Positions 1-6,668 of a stretch of 6,701 nt of DNA are shown one piece after another. Source of the stretch: CAYWBU01 sp942491525. Its GTDB lineage: Bacteria > Desulfobacterota > Desulfomonilia > UBA1062. A program made the translations under genes and the position numbers. The stretch lies in assembly GCA_942491525.1 (NCBI GenBank), contig CALOBW010000036.1, positions 1 to 6,701 of the forward strand. Reading direction: 5' to 3'. Each line of letters starts with the position of its first letter. Positions within the stretch are counted from its first letter, which is position 1. The notes beneath the pieces were generated by a model, which did no database searches, had not been told where the DNA came from, and worked only from the letters and a program-made list of their open reading frames with translations.

Positions 1-1
1 T

Positions 2-40
2 GCCAATACCGGTTTCATTATATCTTTGGAGGGTAAGTAA
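2..40 (+). CDS. 3' end of an upstream gene, possibly a FimT/FimU/GspH-type pseudopilin (partial)
   Basis: Only the last 12 codons and the stop are inside the window. In the frame starting at base 2 they read ANTGFIISLEGK and end in TAA at 38-40, which overlaps the ATG of the next gene (TAATG), a common sign of translational coupling. The 'NTG' followed by short hydrophobic/basic residues resembles the last strand of FimT/GspH-like pseudopilins, and such a gene commonly precedes the other minor pilins in this type of cluster; both points are suggestive only. A second frame also stays open to a TAA at 34-36, so the frame choice rests on the overlap and the weak resemblance. The GGAGGG at 28-33, inside this tail, is the ribosome binding site of the following pilin. 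Confidence 0.45.
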   Translation, partial: ANTGFIISLEGK

Positions 41-591
41 TGACCAACTTTTCCAATAACCAGGGGATTACTCTGATTGAACTGATGGTCGTCCTGGTCC
101 TGGTTGTCCTCCTGATGTCGGCCGCCTATCTCGCCTATCAGGCCCAACATCAGACCAGCATCCACCAACAGCACGTCAGCGCCATACAGATGGACCTGCG
201 CGCCGCCACTGACAACCTGGAGTTTGACATCCGCCTGGCCGGCCTCGACCCAACCATAAGCGGGATTACCCCCTTCACCACCATAGATAGCGGCGACATT
301 CAGATGCAAATGGACCTGGATGAAAACGGTTCGATCGACAGCGGCGAAACTATCCGATACTACCTTAACGGCACGGATCTACTGCGCCAGGTTGATGCCG
401 ACACCCCTGGCCTGATGGCCCACAATGTAACCAACTTGGAATTTATCTACCTGAATGCAAACGGCGCAGTTACAACAGACCCCATTCTGGTTCAAACCGT
501 CACGGCCAACCTGCAGCTCAGAACCGCCCAGCAAGAGAGCGGCAGCTACAAATACCGCAACCTAACTCGCCGGGTCCGATTGAGGAACTGA
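40..591 (+). CDS. pilW: PilW-like type IV pilus minor pilin (prepilin) with an EF-hand-like loop
   Basis: A 183-residue minor pilin. The class III signal is clear: a short leader ending in Gly9, cleavage predicted before Ile10, Glu14 at mature position +5, then a hydrophobic helix to about residue 33 (ITLIELMVVLVLVVLLM). PilD-type peptidase should cleave and N-methylate it. The segment DIRLAGLDP at residues 63-71 matches the (E/D)IRxAGxDP signature I associate with PilW proteins. Position +1 is Ile instead of the usual Phe or Met, which is tolerated in minor pilins. Residues 92-103 fit the 12-residue EF-hand loop (D92, D94, N96, G97, I99, E103). The protein has no cysteine, so it lacks the C-terminal disulfide loop of many pilins, and it is shorter than the Pseudomonas homologue (about 270 residues). 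The start is preceded by GGAGGG six bases upstream. In the pilus it should be part of the initiation/tip complex. Family is well supported; the exact PilW assignment is somewhat less certain. Confidence 0.88.
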   Translation: MTNFSNNQGITLIELMVVLVLVVLLMSAAYLAYQAQHQTSIHQQHVSAIQMDLRAATDNLEFDIRLAGLDPTISGITPFTTIDSGDIQMQMDLDENGSIDSGETIRYYLNGTDLLRQVDADTPGLMAHNVTNLEFIYLNANGAVTTDPILVQTVTANLQLRTAQQESGSYKYRNLTRRVRLRN

Positions 592-593
592 CA

Positions 594-971
594 ATGAAGA
601 GATACGGATTTACCCTAGTGGAACTGCTGGTGGCTCTGCTGGTCTTCTCAGTCGGCATCCTGGGCCTGGCCAAGATGCAGACCATGACCATCCAGGGCAA
701 CAGCTATTCCAACCACTTCACCCAGGCATTAAATGAGGCCAACAATCAAATCGAGCGGCTCTCGGAGCTGCCCCTGACCACTGCGGAGCTGAGCCTGGGA
801 GCGCACACCACCGGCATCAATCCGGTCTACCAGGGCGTCACTTACGATGTCTCCTGGAATGTGGAAGCCATACCCAACAGCGCTGCCCGCAGCGTCAATG
901 TCACCATCAGCTGGCAGGACAAATTCTCTAACCCAAGCATTGATGTCGCCTTCATCAAAGGCGTACCTTAG
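594..971 (+). CDS. pilV: PilV-like type IV pilus minor pilin (prepilin)
   Basis: A 125-residue minor pilin starting two bases after the pilW-like stop, with a GAGG site (582-585) eight bases upstream of ATG inside the end of that gene. The leader is only five residues (MKRYG) and cleavage is predicted between Gly5 and Phe6, leaving Glu10 at the canonical +5 position. The helix FTLVELLVALLVFSVGILGL (residues 6-25) has the VFSVGILGLA pattern typical of PilV. A heptad-like stretch at 40-58 (FTQALNEANNQIERL) continues the N-terminal helix. The C-terminal part ends in beta strands, including VNVTISWQDK (101-110), a V-x-V-x-I-x-W pattern common in PilV-type proteins. It contains no cysteine and is much shorter than Pseudomonas PilV (about 185 residues), so the globular head must be minimal. 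Expected role: inner-membrane priming complex and pilus tip, linking PilX/PilW to the major pilin. Confidence 0.88.
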   Translation: MKRYGFTLVELLVALLVFSVGILGLAKMQTMTIQGNSYSNHFTQALNEANNQIERLSELPLTTAELSLGAHTTGINPVYQGVTYDVSWNVEAIPNSAARSVNVTISWQDKFSNPSIDVAFIKGVP

Positions 972-974
972 GAG
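971..974 (+). promoter_or_regulatory. Ribosome binding site for pilX, with two competing ATGs
   Basis: GGAG at 971-974 overlaps the last base of the pilV stop codon. Two ATGs follow in different frames in the string ATGGATG: the one at 979 opens only a three-codon frame (Met-Asp-Glu, stop at 988-990), while the one at 983 opens the full PilX reading frame. Spacing is four bases to the first and eight to the second. The longer spacing is near optimal, which supports 983 as the true start. Confidence 0.6.
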
Positions 975-982
975 TACAATGG

Positions 983-1405
983 ATGAATAACAGAGGCATG
1001 GCCCTGGTAATGGTTCTAATTGTGCTGGTGGCAACCACCATCATCGGCGTCTTCGGCATGCGCACCGCCACCCTGGAAACCAAGATTACCGGTAATGAGC
1101 GCGCCTACAAACAGAGCTTCTATGCGGCCGAAGGGGCCGGCGAATTTTTTATCACCCAGTTTGACAACATCATGACCCAAAATGCCATCAACCTCAACCA
1201 GACCCTCGACCTGAGCGACAGCCTACCGGGTGGCCTGCCCATCAGCGTAGCTGGCCTAACCATAACCCTGAGCACCACCGGCATGCCACCCATCGGCTCT
1301 GGCACCAGCGTCTCACAAACCCAAACCAACTACTACCGTATCAGCACCAGCATCGATAACCACAACGTGGTCGTGGGAGTCTGGAAATCATTCCCCACCA
1401 ATTAA
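983..1405 (+). CDS. pilX: PilX-like type IV pilus minor pilin lacking Glu at +5
   Basis: A 140-residue protein with the PilX N-terminal pattern: MNNRG leader, predicted cleavage between Gly5 and Met6, hydrophobic helix MALVMVLIVLVATTIIGVFG (6-25), then the conserved stretch at 26-52 with R-T-A-T-L-E, I-T-G-N-E-R and F-Y-A-A-E-G-A, which is characteristic of PilX N-terminal domains. Mature position +5 is Met10, not Glu. Absence of Glu5 is a feature shared with GspK-type tip pseudopilins, in which it fits a position at the extreme tip with no subunit above it. The remainder (about 60-140) is Ser/Thr/Asn-rich and predicted mostly beta, ending in NHNVVVGVWKSF. No cysteines. It is short compared with the Pseudomonas protein (about 195 residues). 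It lies 11 bases after pilV and 12 before pilY1, the classic position for the pilin that contacts PilY1. Confidence 0.88.
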   Translation: MNNRGMALVMVLIVLVATTIIGVFGMRTATLETKITGNERAYKQSFYAAEGAGEFFITQFDNIMTQNAINLNQTLDLSDSLPGGLPISVAGLTITLSTTGMPPIGSGTSVSQTQTNYYRISTSIDNHNVVVGVWKSFPTN

Positions 1406-1417
1406 GGGAGAGTTAAC

Positions 1418-4400
1418 ATGTTAAAAAAAATCTACAGATTGGTCTTTTTAACAATCCTCTTAAGCGCCCCCCTGCTGCAAGCGGACGATGTTGACGTCTT
1501 CTCCGGCAGCGTCATCAACGTGCCCCCCAACGTGCTGATAGTTTTTGACACCTCGGGCTCCATGAGCGAACAGGTGCCCACAGACATATATGACCCAAAC
1601 TATGATTATGGCGCCGACATCACCGGCGGCTGGGACGACCCCTACGATAAAGACACGGTCTACCGCAAAGCCGGCGGCGGCTGGGGCTCTGAAACCTGGG
1701 AATCCTTCTCTAATGATGTCAACAACATCGGCTGCACCGATGCCAAGCAGGCCCTGGGCATAACCGGCCACTGGGTCGGTTACATCGAAGACGCCACGCC
1801 CTTTAACTGCCACGACACCAACGACGAATCCCTGGCCATGGGCAACTTCTTGAACTTCCTGGATTCTCCCAACACAGCCTTTGACTCCAAGATCAATGTG
1901 GCAAAACAGGCCGTCAACAACCTACTGGACAGCTACGGCGATAATACTGTGCGCTTCGGCCTGATGCGTTTCAACAACCATCTGGGCGGCGAGGTGATTG
2001 CCCCCATTGGTTCCACCGACGCCCAGATCAAGACCCAGATCAACACTCTGACCGCTGACGGCTGGACACCTCTGGCCGAAACCCTGGCCGAGGCCGGACT
2101 CTACTTCGCCGGCCAGCCATCCTGGGCCAACCCCGGCACAACCTACGTGACTCCGATCCAGTGGCGCTGCCAAAAGAACTTTATCATTCTAATGACCGAC
2201 GGCAACTCCACCCAGGATTTGGGCGACGGCAACGGCGACAACATCTTCACACGCTCCAGCTACATGCACAACAAGCCCATCGGCGACTATGACAACGATG
2301 GCGCCGACCCAGGCATCGACGGCAACAACGGCACCCACTGGCTGGATGATGTGGCCAAGTTCCTCTACGAGGAGGACCTGCTGGTTTCGCCGGCCACCGA
2401 TGATGCCAGCAAAACTTTTGACGACCCGATCTTTGAACGCCAGCACATCATCACCTATGGCATCGGTTTTGCCACCGGCACCAATGACATCCTGCTGCAG
2501 CGCATGGCCGACAATCAGCATAGTCGCGGAGCATACTACTCGGCCGAGAACTCCAAAGAGCTTGAAGCGGCCTTCTCAGGCATCCTGGGCACCATCCTCT
2601 CTCAGAACTCCAACTTTGTGGCCCCGGTTGTGCCGGTCAGCAAGATGAACAAGGTCTACTCCGGCAGCGGCCTCTACCTGGGATTATTCCAGTCGGCCGG
2701 AGATGGACTCTGGCTAGGCAACCTCAAGAAGTACGGCCTCAGCCGTGACGGCATCGTGCTGCAAAAAGATGCAACCTCGGCCACTGACCCGACAACCGGC
2801 AACATTCTGACCTCATCCACATCCATCTGGACCAGCGGCAACGCCGACGGCCTGGAGGTCACCGAGGGCGGTGCCGGCGCCGACATGCTGGGATCATCGC
2901 GCAACTTCTACACCTACCAAACCGGCAACACCAACAAAGCCCTGAGTTACGGCACTCTACCCAACAGCAACCTATTCAATAAAGCCAACACCGGCATCAC
3001 CGCCGCCACCCTGGGCGTCACCACTGACACCGAACGCGACGATCTGATCGACTATATCCGCGCCGAAGGCGTCTATGCCGTAGGCGGCTCATCCGAGCGC
3101 AAATGGATCATGGGCGACATCATCCACTCCCTGCCGGTAGTCATGCAGGAAAACACCAGCAACAAGACCATCATCTTTGTCGGCTCCAATGACGGTTTTC
3201 TGCACTGCTTTGTAGACAACGACCAGGGCGACAATGACAACGCCATACCACCCTCCCTGCCGAACTTTGCCAATGACACAATTGATGAGGCCTGGACGTT
3301 TGCCCCCTGGGACCTGCTGGGAAGATTCAACACCCTGCACTCCACCTATAAAGCCGACAACACGCACGAATACTTTGTGGACGGCTCACCCCTGATCTAC
3401 CAATATGACCTCAACCAGCAGCTAACCTTTGGCCTGCGCCGCGGCGGCAACAAATACTACACCCTCAAGGTGGGCAGCTTTAACGCCATCAGCAAAGATT
3501 ACACCGACGGTTCCTACGCCAATCCGGAGTTCCTCTGGGAAATGGGCCCCACCGTGCCCCACCTGTCTGAAACTATGGGTCAATCATGGTTCAAGCCCCA
3601 TGTGGTCCAATTTAAGACCGGCAGCGGAGACAACAACTACACCACCGCACTACTCTTTACCGGCGGCTATGATGCAGACCAAGATGACGACACCCCCAAC
3701 GATAAAACCACTCCCACCAACACTCCGGCCAGCAATGATGAGGTGGGTCGCGCCATCTTTGCGGTTGACCCTAAGTGGGATGCAGCCAACCGCATCATCG
3801 GCGGCAGCTCACCCAAACTGCGCTTCTCATTCAGTGATGGCCATACGGCCATGACTCACAGCATCATCTCCATGACCTCCTTTGACTCCTCCGGCAACGG
3901 CTATACCGACTCGATCTACGCACCCGACCTAGCCGGTAACCTCTTTGCCTTTACCGACCGCGGTGTAAACGGCGGCACGGCCGCTGACGGCACCTGGGAG
4001 ATGCGCCAGATCTTCAAAGCCCGCCAGGGCGCCAACGGCAACACCCGCTGGCTCAAATGTTTCTACGCCCCGGACATCACCATGGACAACTTCACCTATG
4101 AGGATGATTTGGGGGTAACTCATCAGACCGTAGGCGAATTCGTCTTCATGGGCACCGGCGACCGCGCCAACCCGGGCGACTGCTACACCGTCAACCGTTT
4201 CTACGGCATCAAAAACAAGTGGCAAAGCACCTGGAGCCGACCACTCTATGAGAGCGACCTGGGCAACGTCCGCGACTACAACTACCCCTACACCACCGGC
4301 TACCTGGATAACGGCTGGTTCTTCAACCTGGATGCCGGCGAAAAGGTAATCTCCACCCCCATCACATTTGAAGGGGTGGTCTACTTCACCACCTTCCTGG

Positions 4401-4732
4401 CCGACTGCGGCACCCTCTCCAGCAGCGACATGTGCGCCACCTCAGGCACCGGCGTTGGACGCCTCTATGCCGTCAAGTACCAGACCGGCGAAGCGGCCTT
4501 CAACTATACCGGCAACGATGTGGACACCGACGCATCCGGCACCATTGAAGAGGATGAGCACGTCTACGAACACCGCGACCGCTACCTGACCCTGGTGGGA
4601 CTGCCCACCGTGCCTGTCCTAATCGTAACCGCCCAAGGCCCGCAGCTGCTGACCGGAACCACCCAGGGTATCTTCCAGTTCGACATCGGCAGCGGCGCCC
4701 CAGTCAACCGTTACTTCTGGAAACAACAGTAA
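1418..4732 (+). CDS. pilY1: PilY1-family type IV pilus tip adhesin/mechanosensor with VWA-like and beta-propeller domains
   Basis: A 1104-residue secreted protein, close to the Pseudomonas PilY1 length (about 1160). A Sec signal peptide covers residues 1-22 (basic MLKK, hydrophobic core, cut after LLQA). Residues 38-390 form a von Willebrand A-like domain: VLIVFDTSGSMS gives MIDAS residues D44, S46 and S48; T217 in GWTPLAETL and D261 in ILMTDG supply the other two. A further acidic loop (D290, D292, D294, D297) lies in this domain. The C-terminal half is the PilY/PilC beta-propeller: IIFVGSNDGFLHCF (585-598) is the family's GxNDGxLHxF signature, GGYDADQDDD (749-758) another family motif. D823, S825, N827 and D831, followed by IYAPDLAGNLFAF, occupy the place of the calcium loop that in Pseudomonas controls pilus retraction. 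A textbook EF-hand loop lies at 1036-1047. Eight cysteines are present after the signal. No RGD motif was seen. AGGGAG lies seven bases before ATG. Expected at the pilus tip, loaded by the minor pilins encoded just upstream. Confidence 0.95.
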   Translation: MLKKIYRLVFLTILLSAPLLQADDVDVFSGSVINVPPNVLIVFDTSGSMSEQVPTDIYDPNYDYGADITGGWDDPYDKDTVYRKAGGGWGSETWESFSNDVNNIGCTDAKQALGITGHWVGYIEDATPFNCHDTNDESLAMGNFLNFLDSPNTAFDSKINVAKQAVNNLLDSYGDNTVRFGLMRFNNHLGGEVIAPIGSTDAQIKTQINTLTADGWTPLAETLAEAGLYFAGQPSWANPGTTYVTPIQWRCQKNFIILMTDGNSTQDLGDGNGDNIFTRSSYMHNKPIGDYDNDGADPGIDGNNGTHWLDDVAKFLYEEDLLVSPATDDASKTFDDPIFERQHIITYGIGFATGTNDILLQRMADNQHSRGAYYSAENSKELEAAFSGILGTILSQNSNFVAPVVPVSKMNKVYSGSGLYLGLFQSAGDGLWLGNLKKYGLSRDGIVLQKDATSATDPTTGNILTSSTSIWTSGNADGLEVTEGGAGADMLGSSRNFYTYQTGNTNKALSYGTLPNSNLFNKANTGITAATLGVTTDTERDDLIDYIRAEGVYAVGGSSERKWIMGDIIHSLPVVMQENTSNKTIIFVGSNDGFLHCFVDNDQGDNDNAIPPSLPNFANDTIDEAWTFAPWDLLGRFNTLHSTYKADNTHEYFVDGSPLIYQYDLNQQLTFGLRRGGNKYYTLKVGSFNAISKDYTDGSYANPEFLWEMGPTVPHLSETMGQSWFKPHVVQFKTGSGDNNYTTALLFTGGYDADQDDDTPNDKTTPTNTPASNDEVGRAIFAVDPKWDAANRIIGGSSPKLRFSFSDGHTAMTHSIISMTSFDSSGNGYTDSIYAPDLAGNLFAFTDRGVNGGTAADGTWEMRQIFKARQGANGNTRWLKCFYAPDITMDNFTYEDDLGVTHQTVGEFVFMGTGDRANPGDCYTVNRFYGIKNKWQSTWSRPLYESDLGNVRDYNYPYTTGYLDNGWFFNLDAGEKVISTPITFEGVVYFTTFLADCGTLSSSDMCATSGTGVGRLYAVKYQTGEAAFNYTGNDVDTDASGTIEEDEHVYEHRDRYLTLVGLPTVPVLIVTAQGPQLLTGTTQGIFQFDIGSGAPVNRYFWKQQ

Positions 4733-4742
4733 GGAGACTACT

Positions 4743-5174
4743 ATGAAAAGCAAACTACTGATTCTAGGCATGCTTATACTAATGGCTACCCCGGCCGCCG
4801 CCGACAAAATCCGGCGCCCGGTTGATAACTGGATCTACACTCAGTTTCAGGGGCAAATAACCTCCATCAGTCCCCAGCGCGACTATCTGATGATCTCAGA
4901 AAATCAGGTCTTTCTGGTGGACATCTTCATCTTGCGCAAAAACCGACGTTACCAGACCCAACTACTGGACCTGAAGGGCAATGAACTCACCATCGACGAC
5001 TTCACTCCCGGCAAATGGGCCATCGTCAAGGGCGGCACCCTGCCAAACAAAACTATAGGAGCCCGGGTCATCTTTCTACTGGATGAGCGGCTAACGCGCG
5101 CCGAGGCACAAAAATATCCGATACTGATTGGACAGCAGGAGTGGGACAGATCAATCTTTGGATTCCGCAACTAG
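4743..5174 (+). CDS. Small secreted protein of unknown function in the pilY2 position
   Basis: A 143-residue protein that I do not recognise with certainty. It has a clear Sec signal peptide (MKSKLLILGMLILMATPAAA, cut after the AAA at 18-20) and no lipobox, so the mature form of about 123 residues should be free in the periplasm or exported. The mature part alternates short hydrophobic strands: QGQITSISPQRDYLMI, NQVFLVD, NELTIDDFTPGKWAIVKGG and KTIGARVIFLL, ending with a basic/acidic helix near 115-125. This strand order, with a 'GKWAIVKG' turn followed by 'ARVIFL', looks like a small OB-fold or beta-barrel domain. No cysteines. It starts ten bases after pilY1 behind AGGAG (4732-4736), where Pseudomonas carries the similarly small secreted pilY2, but I see no sequence proof of homology. 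A role in PilY1 folding, delivery or surface display is a guess from position. Confidence 0.85.
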   Translation: MKSKLLILGMLILMATPAAADKIRRPVDNWIYTQFQGQITSISPQRDYLMISENQVFLVDIFILRKNRRYQTQLLDLKGNELTIDDFTPGKWAIVKGGTLPNKTIGARVIFLLDERLTRAEAQKYPILIGQQEWDRSIFGFRN

Positions 5175-5186
5175 AGAGAGGCTGAC

Positions 5187-6668
5187 ATGCACAACTGGAT
5201 TCATCACATCATCGACTATCAGGAACAGAAGAGCTACTCGCTCTATACCGTACTGATCTTTGCCATCTTTGTCGGCCTGGCACGCAGCCTGCTAGAGGTC
5301 ATGCTGGCCCACAGGCTCTACCTAGAAATTCACGTCCTCAACAACTGCATCTTCTACTTTCTTATGATCTGGGGATTCACCCTGGCGCTGACCAGCTTAA
5401 CAAATATGCCCTGGCGCAAAGTCATCATGCCGGTGCTTTTGGGCATCCTGCTGGGACTGCTGCCGCCACTCATCGACGTCTTCATCTATGGCATAGGAGG
5501 CTTCAAATACACCTACCACTTTGGTACACCCACCATCCTCAGCCTGACCATGTTTGACCGCGACCACGGCTTTCCCTTTGGCGAAGGGTTAACCCTCTGG
5601 CTGGGCATCATCTTTGGCAGCTACTACATCTACCTCAAGACTACCAGCGCCTGGCGCACCCTGATTGGAGCCATTCTGCTCTACGGCGTACTGCTCATCT
5701 CTGGCCTACTACTACCCAGCCTGGGCCACCTGATCTACCGCCGTCTAGACCTCACCAGCATGACCGCCATCTCGCTGCTGCAGGTCATGCTCAGTATCAT
5801 CTTCTACCTGGCACTCAATCCCACAATCACCTACTCACTGCTTAAACGCAGCCTGCACTGCATGCCCTTTGTCCTAATCACCTTTGTGGGTGGCGCTGTG
5901 GCTGGCGAGATTACCCCCCTGACGCTGCTGATGGCAATTTTAGTCCTAACCGCCGGACTGACCACCCTGGTACAGAATGACTTCTACGATATGGCCGAAG
6001 ATGCCATCTCGGGCCGCAAGCTGGTTATCAACAAAGATGATGTCAACTTCTTCAACTGCACCTTCCTGGCTCTGGCCTTCATCATCTATCACCTCAACTC
6101 ACTGCTCTTCCTACCACTGATCATGATGTTTACCTGCTCGGTGCTCTACAACTATGACTTCTACCGCGCCAAACGCTACTTTCCGGCCAACTATCAGATT
6201 GAGGGACTATGGGGCCTGGGATCGTTCCTGTGCGGTATTCTTTCGCAGCCCAAACCCAATTTCAATGCCGAGCTGATCATCTACTGCGTACTGGTCTTTG
6301 CGGGCTGGTCGCTGGTTTCTACCTTCAAAGACGGTAAGGATATTGAGGCTGACAAGGCCGTGGGCAACCAGACCGCCTACCTGATGCTAATGAAGCTGGG
6401 ACTTAGCCTGCGACAAGCCCATATTTCCATTGCCACCATCTCCATCATCTGCTTTGCCTGCCCGGCCATCTGGCTCTGCTTTCAAAATGTACCCTTAGCC
6501 ATCTGCATCGGATTTCCGCTGCTCAGCCTACCGCCATTGCTGTTGGCATTCAAAATCACGCCGGGCAAACGCGGGGTAGTCAGCATCCTCTACGCAACCA
6601 TCTTTCATCTAAGCATCCTACTGACCACCATCATCATCTACTATCAACCCAATATCATACCATTCTAA
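5187..6668 (+). CDS. Polytopic membrane protein: UbiA-superfamily prenyltransferase domain with an extra N-terminal membrane region
   Basis: A 493-residue integral membrane protein. The C-terminal half (about 215-493) has the length and both Asp-rich motifs of UbiA-type prenyltransferases: N264-D265-x-x-D268-x-x-x-D272 in QNDFYDMAED, and K384-D385-x-x-x-D389 in FKDGKDIEADKAVGNQT, matching the usual D-x-x-K/R-D-x-x-G-D...G..T form with Ala in place of Gly388. These aspartates normally bind Mg2+ and the prenyl diphosphate, so the enzyme looks intact. The N-terminal 215 residues form about six further hydrophobic segments (near 20-42, 53-72, 79-103, 135-151, 157-178, 192-212), which ordinary UbiA proteins of about 290 residues lack; I do not recognise this part. 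The acceptor cannot be read from sequence: quinone precursors, heme and phospho-sugars are all known for the family. It starts 12 bases after the small secreted gene, with AGAGAGG five bases before ATG, so it is probably in the same transcript. Whether it serves the pilus is unknown. Confidence 0.85.
   Translation: MHNWIHHIIDYQEQKSYSLYTVLIFAIFVGLARSLLEVMLAHRLYLEIHVLNNCIFYFLMIWGFTLALTSLTNMPWRKVIMPVLLGILLGLLPPLIDVFIYGIGGFKYTYHFGTPTILSLTMFDRDHGFPFGEGLTLWLGIIFGSYYIYLKTTSAWRTLIGAILLYGVLLISGLLLPSLGHLIYRRLDLTSMTAISLLQVMLSIIFYLALNPTITYSLLKRSLHCMPFVLITFVGGAVAGEITPLTLLMAILVLTAGLTTLVQNDFYDMAEDAISGRKLVINKDDVNFFNCTFLALAFIIYHLNSLLFLPLIMMFTCSVLYNYDFYRAKRYFPANYQIEGLWGLGSFLCGILSQPKPNFNAELIIYCVLVFAGWSLVSTFKDGKDIEADKAVGNQTAYLMLMKLGLSLRQAHISIATISIICFACPAIWLCFQNVPLAICIGFPLLSLPPLLLAFKITPGKRGVVSILYATIFHLSILLTTIIIYYQPNIIPF

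Noticed and set aside
1460..2521. Several minus-strand open frames opposite pilY1
   Set aside because: They mirror the codon bias of pilY1, have no ribosome binding sites or recognisable domains, and conflict with a gene of strong family support.
2289..2648. 119-codon plus-strand open frame inside pilY1
   Set aside because: It lies wholly within the well-supported VWA region of pilY1 in another frame, with Ser/Pro/Thr/Arg-rich nonsense composition typical of a GC-rich shadow frame.
3429..3854. 141-codon plus-strand open frame inside pilY1
   Set aside because: Shadow of the propeller-coding region; Ala/Pro/Thr-rich composition and no protein-like motif.
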